Positions 1-8,979 of a DNA stretch of 64,000 bases are shown here, in pieces. The stretch is taken from the NCBI RefSeq assembly GCF_004300825.1, contig NZ_CP036250.1, positions 496,001 to 560,000 on the forward strand, given 5' to 3'. This DNA comes from Egicoccus halophilus (lineage in GTDB: Bacteria; Actinomycetota; Nitriliruptoria; Nitriliruptorales; Nitriliruptoraceae). Position 1 is the first letter of the stretch. Every line of letters begins with the position of its first letter. The notes beneath the pieces were generated by a model. That model saw nothing but the letters and a program-made list of their open reading frames with translations. It did not search any database and was not told the origin of the DNA. Position numbers and translations under genes: made by a program.

Positions 1-51
1 CCCGCCGCCCTGCAGCCCTACCTCGGTCGCGAGGTGCTGTTCGCCCGCTGA
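1..51 (+). CDS. 3' end of an unidentified gene
   Basis: The first 51 bases read in frame as the last 16 codons of a protein (…LQPYLGREVLFAR) followed by TGA. The gene begins outside the window and too little is present to name it. A strong hairpin follows 23 bases later, which supports a true gene end here. Confidence 0.55.
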   Translation, partial: PAALQPYLGREVLFAR

Positions 52-74
52 CGGTCGGTGGACGCGGTGAATGG

Positions 75-109
75 CACGAGGCCTCCCCGGCGAGCGGGGA
101 GGCCTCGTG
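75..109 (+). terminator. Intrinsic terminator-like hairpin after the left-edge gene
   Basis: A perfect 14-bp inverted repeat (75-88 with 96-109) encloses a 7-nt loop. It sits just after the stop codon at 49-51. No U tract follows, as is usual in this G+C-rich genome. Confidence 0.7.
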
Positions 110-128
110 TCGTTCGAGCGGTCCGGGG

Positions 129-224
129 TCAGTCGAGGGCGAGGCTGCGCGCGATGATCGAGGCGGCCTGGTCACGCTGCAGCGATGCGGCGGGCGCGAA
201 GGTGGTCGGCGGATGACCGTCGTC
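129..224 (-). pseudogene. SLH-module C-terminal fragment
   Basis: On the minus strand a reading frame ending in TGA at 129-131 gives …PTTFAPAASLQRDQAAS then IIARSLALD. This matches the end of an S-layer-homology-type module, in which an F-x-P stretch is followed by a (T/R)RxQ-A(S/A) helix and a final A-R-x-L-x-L. Further upstream the frame loses any SLH character and reaches the terminator of the sugar dehydrogenase gene, with no convincing start. It looks like a broken-off tail of an exported SLH protein, and I infer it is not expressed. About 80-90 bases carry the similarity, so chance resemblance cannot be excluded. Confidence 0.4.
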
Positions 225-300
225 CGCAGCGTTCGTGCGTGGTGCCCGTGTTGGACGGGCGGCCGCCCGGATCCGTGGCTTCGAACGGGCCCCGACGGCT

Positions 301-335
301 GACGCCCACCCGGTGGAGGGAACCGGGTGGGCGTC
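301..335 (-). terminator. Terminator hairpin of the sugar dehydrogenase gene
   Basis: A perfect 14-bp inverted repeat (301-314 with 322-335) with a 7-nt loop lies 18 bases beyond the stop codon of the minus-strand dehydrogenase gene. Confidence 0.7.
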
Positions 336-353
336 GGGTCGGGGCGTCGGGAG

Positions 354-3155
354 CTACGGACGGTGCGACTGGGCGGCCATGCGGATGATCGCCTGGCGCT
401 CCGGTCGCGTCAGCACCCCGTCCCGGACCAGCTGCTGCGTGACCTGGCTGACGTGCGACACGAGCGCGCCGTGGCTGGGCCACGAGCGACCGTCGTCGAT
501 CCGCTCACCCGCGCAGTCCAGACCGCCCGCGGGGCGGTCCTGCACGCCGGTCGGCCTGCCGCCGACCGTGATGGTCCCGTCGCAGACCGGCGCGGTCGGT
601 TCCCCGGCCACACCCTCGCCCTGCGCCTCGAAGTAGTTCAGGACGAACAGGTCGTCGTCCTGGCCCGCTTCGTCGTTGGTGAAGACGAGGAAGAGCTCGA
701 AGGTCCGGCCCGGATCGGTGACGTCGACGGTGACGTCGGTCCAGCTGGTGTTCGCGCCGGTCGTCTCGACCGTCGCCGCCCCCAGCAGCTCGCCGTCGAC
801 CGCGTCCCTGCGGACCTCGATCGTCCCGCCGGGCCCGGCGGCCGCGACCCGGAAGGTCAGGGCGTCGATGTTGGCGAGGTGGACCGGGTCGAACGCGATC
901 CAGTCCCCGTCGTTGATGCTGGCGACCCGCTGGCCGCCGCCCTGCTGGCTGTCCTGGGCGTTCTGCGTCGTGATGCCCGAGCTGGCGGTGAAGTGCTGGG
1001 CCTGACGACGCATCGGGTTGAGCGTCGACTGGTCCTCACCGGTCAGACTCGGCAGGTTCGCCGCACCGAGGTCGGTGTAGCGCGCCGAGAGCAGCCACCA
1101 CAGGTTCATGTCCGCGCCGTGACCGCTCTCGAGCGGGGTGACGAAGCTGCCCTCGCAGCCGGACATGACCTCCATCGGGTGCGCGTGCGCGTCGTGCCCG
1201 AGCGCGCTCGAGATCCCGACCCGGTCGCAGTCGATCCGACCGTCCTCGCGGTCGGTCACCCGCACCACGTAGTCGATCTCGTCACCCCAGTCGAAGAAGC
1301 CGCCGTCGACCGGCCAGCGGACGTCGACCTCCGGAGCGGTGTTGCCGACCACCACGGTCACGCCGGCGCGGGCCGTGCGGCCCTGCTCGTCGGTCACCCG
1401 CAGGGTCGCGACGTAGCGGCCCGGCTCGGTGTAGGTGTGGGTCGGGTCCGCCTGGTCGGAGCCCGCGCCGTCGCCGAACTCCCAGTGGTAGCTGACGATG
1501 GAGGAGCCCTCCTCCGGGTGCATGCTGCCCTGGCTGGTGAAGGACACCTCCAGCGGCTGCTGCCCGGAGATCGGCTGCGCCGAGGCCCGGGCCACCGGGG
1601 GACGGCCGTCCGGGGCCCAGATCACCTGCGAGAGCTGGGCGTTGGGGTGCTCGACGAAGAACCCACCGCCGTACTCGAGGACGTAGAGCGACCCGTCGGG
1701 ACCGAACTCCATGTCCATCGGTGCCCGGAAGTCCCCGCGGGCGAGGAAGTCGCGGATGTCGGTGAGCTCGCCGTCCTGCGTGTGGAACTGCTTGAGGTAG
1801 TTGCGGGTCCACTCGTAGAAGAACGACACCCCGTCGTAGTACTCGGGGAAGGCGTAGGACGAGTCGACGTCCGGGTCGTAGCGGTAGACCGGGCCGCCCA
1901 TCGGGCCGCCACCGCCGCTCTCGAGCTCCGGGAACTCCTCCATGACCGTGTTGTTGTGGTACCAGACGTCGGCCGGGGTCACCGGCGGCAGCTGCTCCAG
2001 GCCGGTGTTGTTGGGCGAGTCGTTGACCGGTCCGCCCGCGCAGTCGAAGGGCGCACCGGACTCGCCGGTGGCGAAGTCGTACTCGACGTAGGCGAAGTTG
2101 TTGCCGATGCAGTATGGCCAGCCGACGTTGCGGGGCGAGTCGATCAGGTGCCAGGTGACCGTCGCCCGCGGACCGCGGTCGGGGTTGGGCTGGCTGGCGT
2201 CCGGACCGTAGTCACCGAGGTGGACGTGGCCGGTCGCCGGGTCGACCGAGAACCGGAACGGGTTGCGGAAGCCCATGGCGTAGATCTCGGGCAGGGCGAG
2301 CTCGGGGTCGTAGACCCCGTCGGGGAACAGGTGGTCCCACTCGCCGTCGTTGAACAGGTTGCCTTCGGGAACGGTGTACGAGCCGTCCTCCTGCACCGTG
2401 ATCCGCAGCAGCTTGCCGCGCAGGTCGGCGGTGTTGGCGGAGGTGCGCTGGGCGTCGTAGGCCGGGTTGCGGTGCTCGCGCTCGTCGATGGGCGCGTAGC
2501 CGTTGGACGCGAACGGGTTGGAGTCGTCACCGGTCGACAGGAACAGGTTGCCCTCGGCGTCGAACCCGATGTCCCCGCCGTTGTGGCAGCAGATGCCGCG
2601 GTTGATCGGGACCTCGAGGATGACCTGCTCGGAGGCGAGGTCGATGTAGGGGTTGACCGGGTCGTCGACGAACTGGAACCGGGACAGGTTGTTGTGCCCC
2701 AGGTAGTCGTCGAAGACGCTGGTGTCGCCACCGGGCTCGACCTGTTCGGGTGCGGCGCCCGACGGGAAGCCCTCGATGACCGGCGAGTAGTAGACGTAGA
2801 CCCAGCCGTTGTCCTCGAAGTCGGGGTCGACGGCGATGCCCTGCATGCCGTCCTCCGAGAAGGAGTAGACGGGCAGGCTGGTGATGATCCGCGTGGAGGC
2901 GGTCAGCGGGTCGTAGAGCCGGAACTGGCCCTGGCGGTTGGTGTGCAGGACACGGCCGTCGGGCAGCACGGCCATCGACATCGGCTCGCCGACCTCCGAG
3001 GTCAGCGTCACTTTCGCGAAGTTGTCCCAGTTCTCTGGATCCGGGGTGCCGGCGTCCTGTCCGCTGGCGGGTGTCGACGGCAGCATGGCCAGAGCCATGA
3101 CGGCGGCGACGAACATGCTGAGCACCGCAGACCATCGGTGTCTGCTGATCGACAT
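354..3155 (-). CDS. Secreted PQQ-dependent sugar (glucose/sorbosone) dehydrogenase with PKD and CBM6-like domains
   Basis: The protein has 933 residues. A signal peptide (about 1-31, ending near PASG) shows export. Residues about 40-470 form the soluble glucose/sorbosone dehydrogenase beta-propeller (motifs GMQGIAVDPDF, NRGICCHNGGDIGFD, GFRNPFRFSVDP), the family that oxidises aldoses with PQQ. A PKD domain (about 520-605, YHWEFGDG…PTHTYTEPGRY) and a CBM6-like carbohydrate-binding domain (about 715-842) follow. I infer it oxidises sugars at or near polysaccharide. The ATG at 3155 is chosen because AGGAG lies just upstream and the signal peptide begins there; a longer frame to 3200 lacks both. 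It is a single gene with its own promoter and terminator, downstream of a ROK repressor gene. Confidence 0.88.
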   Translation of the reverse strand: MSISRHRWSAVLSMFVAAVMALAMLPSTPASGQDAGTPDPENWDNFAKVTLTSEVGEPMSMAVLPDGRVLHTNRQGQFRLYDPLTASTRIITSLPVYSFSEDGMQGIAVDPDFEDNGWVYVYYSPVIEGFPSGAAPEQVEPGGDTSVFDDYLGHNNLSRFQFVDDPVNPYIDLASEQVILEVPINRGICCHNGGDIGFDAEGNLFLSTGDDSNPFASNGYAPIDEREHRNPAYDAQRTSANTADLRGKLLRITVQEDGSYTVPEGNLFNDGEWDHLFPDGVYDPELALPEIYAMGFRNPFRFSVDPATGHVHLGDYGPDASQPNPDRGPRATVTWHLIDSPRNVGWPYCIGNNFAYVEYDFATGESGAPFDCAGGPVNDSPNNTGLEQLPPVTPADVWYHNNTVMEEFPELESGGGGPMGGPVYRYDPDVDSSYAFPEYYDGVSFFYEWTRNYLKQFHTQDGELTDIRDFLARGDFRAPMDMEFGPDGSLYVLEYGGGFFVEHPNAQLSQVIWAPDGRPPVARASAQPISGQQPLEVSFTSQGSMHPEEGSSIVSYHWEFGDGAGSDQADPTHTYTEPGRYVATLRVTDEQGRTARAGVTVVVGNTAPEVDVRWPVDGGFFDWGDEIDYVVRVTDREDGRIDCDRVGISSALGHDAHAHPMEVMSGCEGSFVTPLESGHGADMNLWWLLSARYTDLGAANLPSLTGEDQSTLNPMRRQAQHFTASSGITTQNAQDSQQGGGQRVASINDGDWIAFDPVHLANIDALTFRVAAAGPGGTIEVRRDAVDGELLGAATVETTGANTSWTDVTVDVTDPGRTFELFLVFTNDEAGQDDDLFVLNYFEAQGEGVAGEPTAPVCDGTITVGGRPTGVQDRPAGGLDCAGERIDDGRSWPSHGALVSHVSQVTQQLVRDGVLTRPERQAIIRMAAQSHRP

Positions 3156-3182
3156 GCGCGCTCCTCTCCCTGGTAGACGCGA

Positions 3183-3230
3183 ATGACCCGTCGTAGCCAT
3201 ACCGACGGAAACGGATGACCCGTTGTGACC
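3183..3230. repeat. Imperfect direct repeat in the dehydrogenase 5' leader
   Basis: The octamer ATGACCCG occurs at 3183-3190 and again at 3215-3222, 32 bases apart (three helical turns). The following eight bases of each copy are also similar. Between them lies TTCCGTCGGT on the minus strand (3210-3201). The repeat lies between the predicted start site and the start codon and could bind a regulator. Confidence 0.35.
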
Positions 3231-3232
3231 AG

Positions 3233-3261
3233 ACGCTAGAGCGGCTTGTGTCGAAGAGCAA
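3233..3261 (-). promoter_or_regulatory. Predicted promoter of the sugar dehydrogenase gene
   Basis: On the minus strand TTGCTC (3261-3256) and TAGCGT (3238-3233) are separated by 17 bases. TAGCGT is the -10 hexamer seen before several other genes here. The element CTTTTGTT (3268-3261) overlaps the -35 and recurs before the ROK gene at 13251. Confidence 0.5.
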
Positions 3262-3400
3262 ACAAAAGTGCTGCGATCAATCGCGAAAGCGCACGATCAT
3301 GTGTCTTCGGCGCGCGCACAAGTGGGGGCGGCGGGCAGGGCCGGAGTTTCACCCCGACCACACGCCCGCGGCGATGGGCGGCTCGTCAGCCGACGGCCCG

Positions 3401-4615
3401 TCAGCCGACGGCGACCGTGCGGCCCGCGGCCAGCTGCGCGTCCACCGCGGCGGGCGTGAGCAGGTGGTCGAGCACCAGGTTGGTCGCGCCGGTGATGCCC
3501 GCGTCCTCACCGAGCTGGCTGCGCACGATCTGCAGGCTGCGCGTCGCCAGCGGCAGGGAGCGGGAGTAGATCGACTCCCGCACGCCGGCGAGCAGCTGCT
3601 CGTCGACGGTCGCCATCCGGCCGCCGACCACGATCACGGCCGGGTTGAGCAGGTTGACCAGCCCGGCGAGGACGACGCCGAGCTGGCGGCCGGCGTCCCG
3701 CACGAGCGAGACGGCGTCCGCGTCGCCCTGGCGCACCAGCTCCACGACGTCGGCCGGGCGCTGTGCGGGGCGTCCGAGTGCGCGCAGCTCGCGGGCCAGC
3801 GCGCCACCCCCGGCGACCGCCTCGAGGCAGCCGACGTTGGAGCACGGGCACAGGACCTCCTCGGCGCCGGCCACGCGGATGTGGCCGATGTCACCGGCCG
3901 CGCCCTGCGCGCCGCGCCGGATGTGTCCGTCGACCACGATCCCGGCACCGATGCCGGTGCCCACCTTGACGAACAGCAGGTCGCGGACCCGGTCGCCCCA
4001 GATCTGTCCGTACTCGCCCAGGGCCATGATGTTGACGTCGTTGTCGACCAGCACCGGGACGTCGTACCGGCGGGCCAGGTGGTCACGGATCGGGAACTCG
4101 TTCCAGCCGGGCATGATCGGGGGGCTGACGGCCACGCCGCGCGCGAACTCCACGGGTCCGGGGACACCGAGGCCGATCCCGCGGACGTCGGCGTCCGGGC
4201 GCCCGACCTCCTCGAGCAGGGCGTCGAAGCACGCCAGCACCTCGCCGAGCACCGGCTCGGGGCCGTCGGCGACGTCGAGGTCGTGCACCCGCCGGGCGAG
4301 CACGCCACCGGCCAGGTCGGTCACCGCGGCGCGCACCAGCGTCGCGCCGACGTCGGCGACCAGCAGCATGCCGGCCTCGTGGTTGAAGCGCAGCGCCATC
4401 GGCGGCCGGCCCCCCGTCGACACGCCGGTCTCGACCTCGCGCACCAGCCCGCCGGCCATCAGCGGTTCCAGGCGCTGCGCGATCGTCGAGCGGGACAGAC
4501 CGGTGGCCTCGGCCAGGGCGGTGCGGGTGGAGGCGCGCCCGTCGACGATCAGCGAGAGCAGCTCGCCCGGCGAGCCCGGTGTGCGTCGTCCAGCCCGATC
4601 CCTGCCGACCGCCAT
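3401..4615 (-). CDS. ROK-family transcriptional repressor
   Basis: The protein has 404 residues. An N-terminal winged helix (about 14-60, …RTALAEATGLSRSTIAQRLEPL) is followed by a ROK domain with ATP-binding sugar-kinase-like motifs and the zinc-binding signature CPCSNVGCLEAVAGG near residue 255. ROK repressors (NagC, Mlc, XylR) bind sugar ligands and control sugar genes. The ATG at 4615 is the first start before the HTH; a frame to 4777 adds only low-complexity residues. It lies 183 bases after the last ebo-cluster gene and 245 bases before the dehydrogenase gene, all on one strand, so it may control either. It is similar throughout to the second ROK protein at 13251. A 13-bp direct duplication (GTCAGCCGACGGC) spans its stop codon. 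Confidence 0.88.
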   Translation of the reverse strand: MAVGRDRAGRRTPGSPGELLSLIVDGRASTRTALAEATGLSRSTIAQRLEPLMAGGLVREVETGVSTGGRPPMALRFNHEAGMLLVADVGATLVRAAVTDLAGGVLARRVHDLDVADGPEPVLGEVLACFDALLEEVGRPDADVRGIGLGVPGPVEFARGVAVSPPIMPGWNEFPIRDHLARRYDVPVLVDNDVNIMALGEYGQIWGDRVRDLLFVKVGTGIGAGIVVDGHIRRGAQGAAGDIGHIRVAGAEEVLCPCSNVGCLEAVAGGGALARELRALGRPAQRPADVVELVRQGDADAVSLVRDAGRQLGVVLAGLVNLLNPAVIVVGGRMATVDEQLLAGVRESIYSRSLPLATRSLQIVRSQLGEDAGITGATNLVLDHLLTPAAVDAQLAAGRTVAVG

Positions 4616-4798
4616 GCCTCGCCCGTCCTCCGGCGGGCGACCGTCCCCTGGCCGCCCCGCGCGAGCGTAAGCCAGGTGACCGGCCCACCCGTCGGGAACG
4701 TTGCCGGAGTCCGACCAGATGCCGACAGGCCGCACGCTTCGGCGTGAAAACCACGAGAAGTCGACGGTCTTTCGCAACTCGGTCGGCAGAAGCCGGGT

Positions 4799-6184
4799 TC
4801 AGGGCGTCGGCGCCGGGCCTCCTGAGATCTCCAGCAGCAGGTCGGCCACGTCGGTGGCGGCGAAGCGGTCACGACCGAACCGTGCATCGCTGCACAGCAG
4901 GACCGGACCGTCGTCGTCGATGTCGGGCAGACGCCCGTGGGAGCCGCGTACGTGCGAGGGATCGAGCGGGACGACGTCGAGTACCCCGCGGAAGCCGAGC
5001 TTGCGTCGGGCGAGCGTCAGGGCGGCGCGCGGCCTGGCCAGGCGGTCGTCAGGGTCGAAGAACAGCTCTGCGGGGTCGTAGCCGGGCTTGCGGTGGATCT
5101 CGACCGTCGCGGCGAAGTCGGGGGCGCGCTCCTCGTCGAGCCAGTAGCGGTAGGTGAACCACGCCCCCGGCTCGGCCACGACGACCAGGTCTCCCGCGCG
5201 GGGATGATCGAGCCCGGCCGCCCGCTTGCCGTCGGCGTCGAGCACCTCGTCGACCCCGTCGATGCCGCGCAGCAGGCCGGCGACCCGGGCGACGTCGTCG
5301 GGGCGGTCGACGTAGACGTGGGCCACCTGGTGGTCGGCGACCGCGAACGCCCGCGACGTCCACGGGTCGAGGTACTCCATGCCCTGCTGCTCGTGGACGT
5401 GGAGGAGTCCCGCCCGGCGCAGGTGCTGGTTGAGGTCGACCGGGCGGTCGACGGCGGTGATGCCGTACTCGGAGACCACGACCACCGTCGCGCCGCCCTC
5501 CCGGGCCTCCTCGGCGAGCCGGCCGGCGACCTCGTCGATGTCGCTGGCGGCGCGCAGCACCCGCGGGTCGTCGGGGCCGTAGCGCTGCAGGTCGTAGTCG
5601 AGGTGGGGCAGGTACACCAGCAGCAGGTCGAGGGCCTCCGTGCGCAGCACGTGCCGGGCGGCGTCGGCGATCCACCGGGAGGAGGTCAGGTCCGCCGTCG
5701 GGCCCCAGTACTGGAACAGCGGGAACGGCCCCAGCTCGCGGGTCAGGTCCCGGCGCAGCTCCGGGGGCCAGGTGTAGCAGTCGGGCGACTTGCGGCCGTC
5801 GGCGTGGTAGACCGGCCGCGGCGTCAACGTCAGGTCGGTGCTGGCACCCATCGCGTACCACCAGCCGAGGTTGGCGGAGCGGTGGTCGGGCCGGGCGCGT
5901 CGGGCCCGCTCCCAGACCTTCTCGCCCTGGACCAGGGCGTTGTGCTGCCGCCAGAACAGCACCTCGCCGAGGTCGCGGAAGTACCAGCCGTTGCCGACCG
6001 CCCCGTGATCGCGTGGCAGACGGCCGGTGAGGAAGGTCGACTGCACGGTGCAGGTCACGGCCGGGAGCACCGTGTCGAGCGGCGCCGCGAAGCCGTCGCG
6101 GGCCAGGGCCCGCAGCCGCGGCATGGACTGCAGCAGGGTCGGGGTCAGTCCGACGACGTCGAGTACGACGACGGGCGTGGTCAT
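4799..6184 (-). CDS. Alkaline-phosphatase-superfamily phosphodiesterase, EboF-like
   Basis: The 461-residue cytosolic protein belongs to the nucleotide pyrophosphatase/phosphodiesterase branch of the alkaline phosphatase superfamily. It opens with the metal-binding VVVLDVVGL and the nucleophile region PAVTCTVQSTFLTG, and has later metal ligands in VVVVSEYG and DHPRAGDLV. This type of enzyme is the last member of ebo clusters in many bacteria (EboF). Its natural substrate is unknown. ATG 6184 overlaps the stop of the preceding gene (ATGA), so it is translationally coupled; starting at 6202 would break this arrangement. It is the distal gene of a seven-gene operon. Confidence 0.82.
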   Translation of the reverse strand: MTTPVVVLDVVGLTPTLLQSMPRLRALARDGFAAPLDTVLPAVTCTVQSTFLTGRLPRDHGAVGNGWYFRDLGEVLFWRQHNALVQGEKVWERARRARPDHRSANLGWWYAMGASTDLTLTPRPVYHADGRKSPDCYTWPPELRRDLTRELGPFPLFQYWGPTADLTSSRWIADAARHVLRTEALDLLLVYLPHLDYDLQRYGPDDPRVLRAASDIDEVAGRLAEEAREGGATVVVVSEYGITAVDRPVDLNQHLRRAGLLHVHEQQGMEYLDPWTSRAFAVADHQVAHVYVDRPDDVARVAGLLRGIDGVDEVLDADGKRAAGLDHPRAGDLVVVAEPGAWFTYRYWLDEERAPDFAATVEIHRKPGYDPAELFFDPDDRLARPRAALTLARRKLGFRGVLDVVPLDPSHVRGSHGRLPDIDDDGPVLLCSDARFGRDRFAATDVADLLLEISGGPAPTP

Positions 6185-7341
6185 GGGGCCTCCGAGGTGC
6201 ATCCCCGCGCGAGCAGGGCGTCGCGGGTCCAGGCCAGCTCCCGCGCGAGCGCGTCGGCGAGCTGGACGTCGGTCGTGGGGCGCTCGCCGGGCGGGAGCAC
6301 CGTCCAGGTGTAGGTCTCGACCTCGAGGTGGGAGGTCAGCGGTGCCGCGCCGCCGACCACCTCGTCGAGGACCGCCTCGAGCACGTCACGGGTGGTGCCC
6401 TCGGCGCGGTGGACCGGGACGTGGACGTGCGAGCGCCACTGCGGCCCCGTCGGCAGGCCACCGCGCAGGGCTTCCGGCAGGTCGTCGGTTCCCAGCACCG
6501 TGCCGGTGGCGTCGACGGCGCGCGTCTGGTGCAGGAAGCGCGGCTCGGCGTAGCGGGCCAGGCGGTCGTGGTGCTCGTCGGCGGAGCCGCCCGGGGAGCG
6601 CAGCGCGTTGGCGACCTGGAGCTTGACCACCGGGCAGCCGGCCTCGCGCAGCCGTCGCGCCACCGTGGCCGGGTCCTCGAACTCCACGGCGAGGTGACAG
6701 GCGTCGAGCGAGACCCCGATGGCCTGGTGACCGAGCTCGGCGACCCACTCGGTGACCGCGAGCGCGGTGTCGAGCGTGCAACCGGGCTCGGGTTCCAGGC
6801 CGAGGCGGATGCGGCGGCCGGTGCGCTCGGCGAGCTCGTCGAGCCGTTGGCCGACCTCCCGCAACGCGCGGGCCGCGGCGGCCCGCCCGTCGGCGTCGAG
6901 CCAGGCCCGCCACCCGAGCGGCAGCGTGGAGATCGACCCCTCGGCCACGTCGCCGGGCAGCAGGTCGGCGAGCACGGTGGCGACGTCGAGGGTGTAGGCG
7001 AGGCGGCGCGGGTCCGCCCAGTCGGGTCGGTACACCTCGCGCTTGACGACCGGCGCGTGGAAGGCGGCGTACGGGAACGCGTTGCACGTGACGATCTCGA
7101 CGCCGGCGTCCGTGAGGCGTCGGGCGAAGGCGGCGCGAGCGGTGTCGTCGCGGCACAGCGCGGCGGCGGCCGGTGCGGCCAACCACAACCCGACGCCGAT
7201 CGAGGGCACCGCGAGGTGCGTCCGCAGTCGGGCCGCGATGCCCTCGAGCCGGTCCGCGACCGCGGTCGCGGACTCCTCGGCGTGCACGTTGCTGCAGTAG
7301 GCCAGGTGCAGGGTCGAACCGTCGCGGGCACGCAGCCGCAT
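6181..7341 (-). CDS. eboE: EboE-like TIM-barrel protein (metabolite traffic protein EboE)
   Basis: The 386-residue protein is a xylose-isomerase-like TIM barrel. The N-terminal HLAYCSNVHAEES is characteristic of EboE, with further barrel motifs NAFPYAAFH, LGLEPEPGC (metal-ligand glutamates) and VSLDACHLAVEFED. In cyanobacteria the ebo genes are needed to move a scytonemin precursor to the periplasm; the biochemical activity of EboE is unknown. ATG 7341 shares one base with the TGA of the TatD gene (TGATG), so the genes are coupled. Earlier in-frame starts fall inside the TatD gene and are rejected. Confidence 0.82.
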   Translation of the reverse strand: MRLRARDGSTLHLAYCSNVHAEESATAVADRLEGIAARLRTHLAVPSIGVGLWLAAPAAAALCRDDTARAAFARRLTDAGVEIVTCNAFPYAAFHAPVVKREVYRPDWADPRRLAYTLDVATVLADLLPGDVAEGSISTLPLGWRAWLDADGRAAAARALREVGQRLDELAERTGRRIRLGLEPEPGCTLDTALAVTEWVAELGHQAIGVSLDACHLAVEFEDPATVARRLREAGCPVVKLQVANALRSPGGSADEHHDRLARYAEPRFLHQTRAVDATGTVLGTDDLPEALRGGLPTGPQWRSHVHVPVHRAEGTTRDVLEAVLDEVVGGAAPLTSHLEVETYTWTVLPPGERPTTDVQLADALARELAWTRDALLARGCTSEAP

Positions 7342-8204
7342 CAGGCCGGCCGCTCGCCACGCAGCACCGAGTTGCCCGCGAAGGTCGCCGTGCGGTCGGT
7401 CGCGACCGCGTCGAGTTCGAGTCGGCCGGAGCGTGCGTACACCTCGACCGGGTTGGTCCACACGACCTGCTCGATCGCGGCCGCGTCGAAGCCCGCCTCG
7501 CGCATCGCCGCCGCCGTCTTGGGCACCTTCAGCGGGTCACTGCGGCCCCAGTCGGCGGCCGAGTTGACCAGCATGCGTTCGGTGCCGTGCTCCTGCAGCA
7601 GCCGCACCATCCGCGCCTCGTCCATCTTGGTGTCGGGGTAGATGGAGAAGGCCGCCCAGCAGCCGGCGTCGCGCACCAGGTCGACGGTGAGCTCGTTGTT
7701 GTGGTCGACGATCACGTCGGCCGGGTCGATCCCGGCCTCGCGCACCACGTCGAGGGTCCGGCGCGTCCCGGCCAGCTTGTCGCGGTGCGGGGTGTGCACC
7801 ATCACCGGCAGCCCGTGCGCACGGGCGAGCTCGAGCTGGGCAGCGAGCGCCTCGTCCTCGCCCGGGGTGACGCTGTCGTAGCCGACCTCGCCGACGGCCA
7901 CGACGCCGTCCTTGGCGAGGTAGCGCGGCAGGACCTCCAGCACGTCACGGCGCAACCCCGGGTCGTTGGCCTCCTTGGGGTTGAGCGCGATGGTGCAGTG
8001 GTGCACGATCCCGAACTGCGAGGCCCGGAACGGCTCCCAGCCGAGCAGGCCGTCGAAGTAGTCCAGGAAGCTGCCGACGTTGGTGCGTGGTTGCCCGAGC
8101 CAGAACGCCGGCTCGACCAGCGCGGCGACACCGGCGGCGGCCATGGCCTCGTAGTCGTCGGTGGTGCGGGAGGTCATGTGGATGTGGGGGTCGAACAGGC
8201 GCAT
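7341..8204 (-). CDS. eboB: TatD-family metal-dependent hydrolase, EboB-like
   Basis: The 287-residue protein has the amidohydrolase-fold metal motif DPHIHM at residues 5-10, a central VAVGEVGYD, MVHTPHRDK (metal histidine) and VDHNNE. TatD relatives are nucleases or hydrolases; the ebo-cluster member EboB has no assigned reaction. AGGAGG lies 7 bases before ATG 8204. It starts 13 bases after the EboA stop, the only real gap in the operon. Confidence 0.85.
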   Translation of the reverse strand: MRLFDPHIHMTSRTTDDYEAMAAAGVAALVEPAFWLGQPRTNVGSFLDYFDGLLGWEPFRASQFGIVHHCTIALNPKEANDPGLRRDVLEVLPRYLAKDGVVAVGEVGYDSVTPGEDEALAAQLELARAHGLPVMVHTPHRDKLAGTRRTLDVVREAGIDPADVIVDHNNELTVDLVRDAGCWAAFSIYPDTKMDEARMVRLLQEHGTERMLVNSAADWGRSDPLKVPKTAAAMREAGFDAAAIEQVVWTNPVEVYARSGRLELDAVATDRTATFAGNSVLRGERPA

Positions 8205-8217
8205 GGCGGCCTCCTGA

Positions 8218-8979
8218 TCAGCGGTCGAGCGTGCGGTGGCGCAGGGCGGCGCGGGCCGCCTGTCGGCGGTCGGGCACCGGGTGGTCGAGTTCCGCGGTGA
8301 TGGCGGCCAGCTGCTGCGCGGGCGGATGGCGGTCGATCAGCGACCAGATCCCTGCGGGCACGTCGCGTCCCGCGGCCACCCGCTCGTGCACGTAGCCGGC
8401 GAGCATCCGGGACAGTTCCGGGTCGGTGCGCTCGTCGAGGCCGGCGACCCCGTCGAGTGGCAGTCCGACGAACACGGCCTTGAGCACCGCCTGGCGATAG
8501 GCGTGGTCGTCGAGGCGTGCCGCGGCGACGGGTCCGAGTGCGGCGGCGACCAGCCGCAGGTCGTTGGTCCGCAGGGCGTCGTCGACCAGTGCCAGCCCCG
8601 CGTCGGCCAGCGGCAGGTACGGCAGGGCCCGCAGGACCCCGCGACGCTCGGGCGCGTCCCCGAAGCGGTACAGCGACGCGAGCTCGTCCTCGACCGCGGG
8701 ACCGAGGGCGACCAGCAGTGCGGTCCGGCCGGCGTCCTCGACCTGCCAGGCGAAGGGATCGTGTGGGTCACCCGTCGGGTCGAGCGGGCCACGACCGAGC
8801 TCCCGGCCCACGGCCGGGAAGCGGGTGCGGACGGCCGTCGGGTCGGTACGCATCGCGCTCACGGCCGCCTCGAGGCGCGCCAGGGCGTCGGGCGCGAGAC
8901 GGTGACGCAGGGTCGCGAGCCGTTCGGCCGGGTCGAGCAGCGGCGCAGGTGGCGTGGCGGCGGACGCTGGTTCGTTCAT
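8218..8979 (-). CDS. eboA: EboA-domain protein
   Basis: The 253-residue protein is rich in helix, with an EboA-like core: RFPAVGRELGRGP, TALLVALG, LYRFGDAPERRGVLRALPYLPL, LRTNDLRLVAAALGP and the end HPVPDRRQAARAALRH. The function of EboA is unknown; it may be an adaptor of the ebo pathway. ATG 8979 overlaps the stop of the upstream isomerase gene (ATGA). No membrane segment or signal peptide is visible. The assignment rests on these motifs together with five recognisable ebo neighbours. Confidence 0.82.
   Translation of the reverse strand: MNEPASAATPPAPLLDPAERLATLRHRLAPDALARLEAAVSAMRTDPTAVRTRFPAVGRELGRGPLDPTGDPHDPFAWQVEDAGRTALLVALGPAVEDELASLYRFGDAPERRGVLRALPYLPLADAGLALVDDALRTNDLRLVAAALGPVAAARLDDHAYRQAVLKAVFVGLPLDGVAGLDERTDPELSRMLAGYVHERVAAGRDVPAGIWSLIDRHPPAQQLAAITAELDHPVPDRRQAARAALRHRTLDR

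Noticed and set aside
327-3176. A 949-codon open frame on the plus strand opposite the sugar dehydrogenase gene
   Set aside because: It has valine/arginine/glycine-rich composition without domains, mirrors the codon pattern of the real gene, and lacks a ribosome site. It is an antisense shadow typical of G+C-rich DNA.
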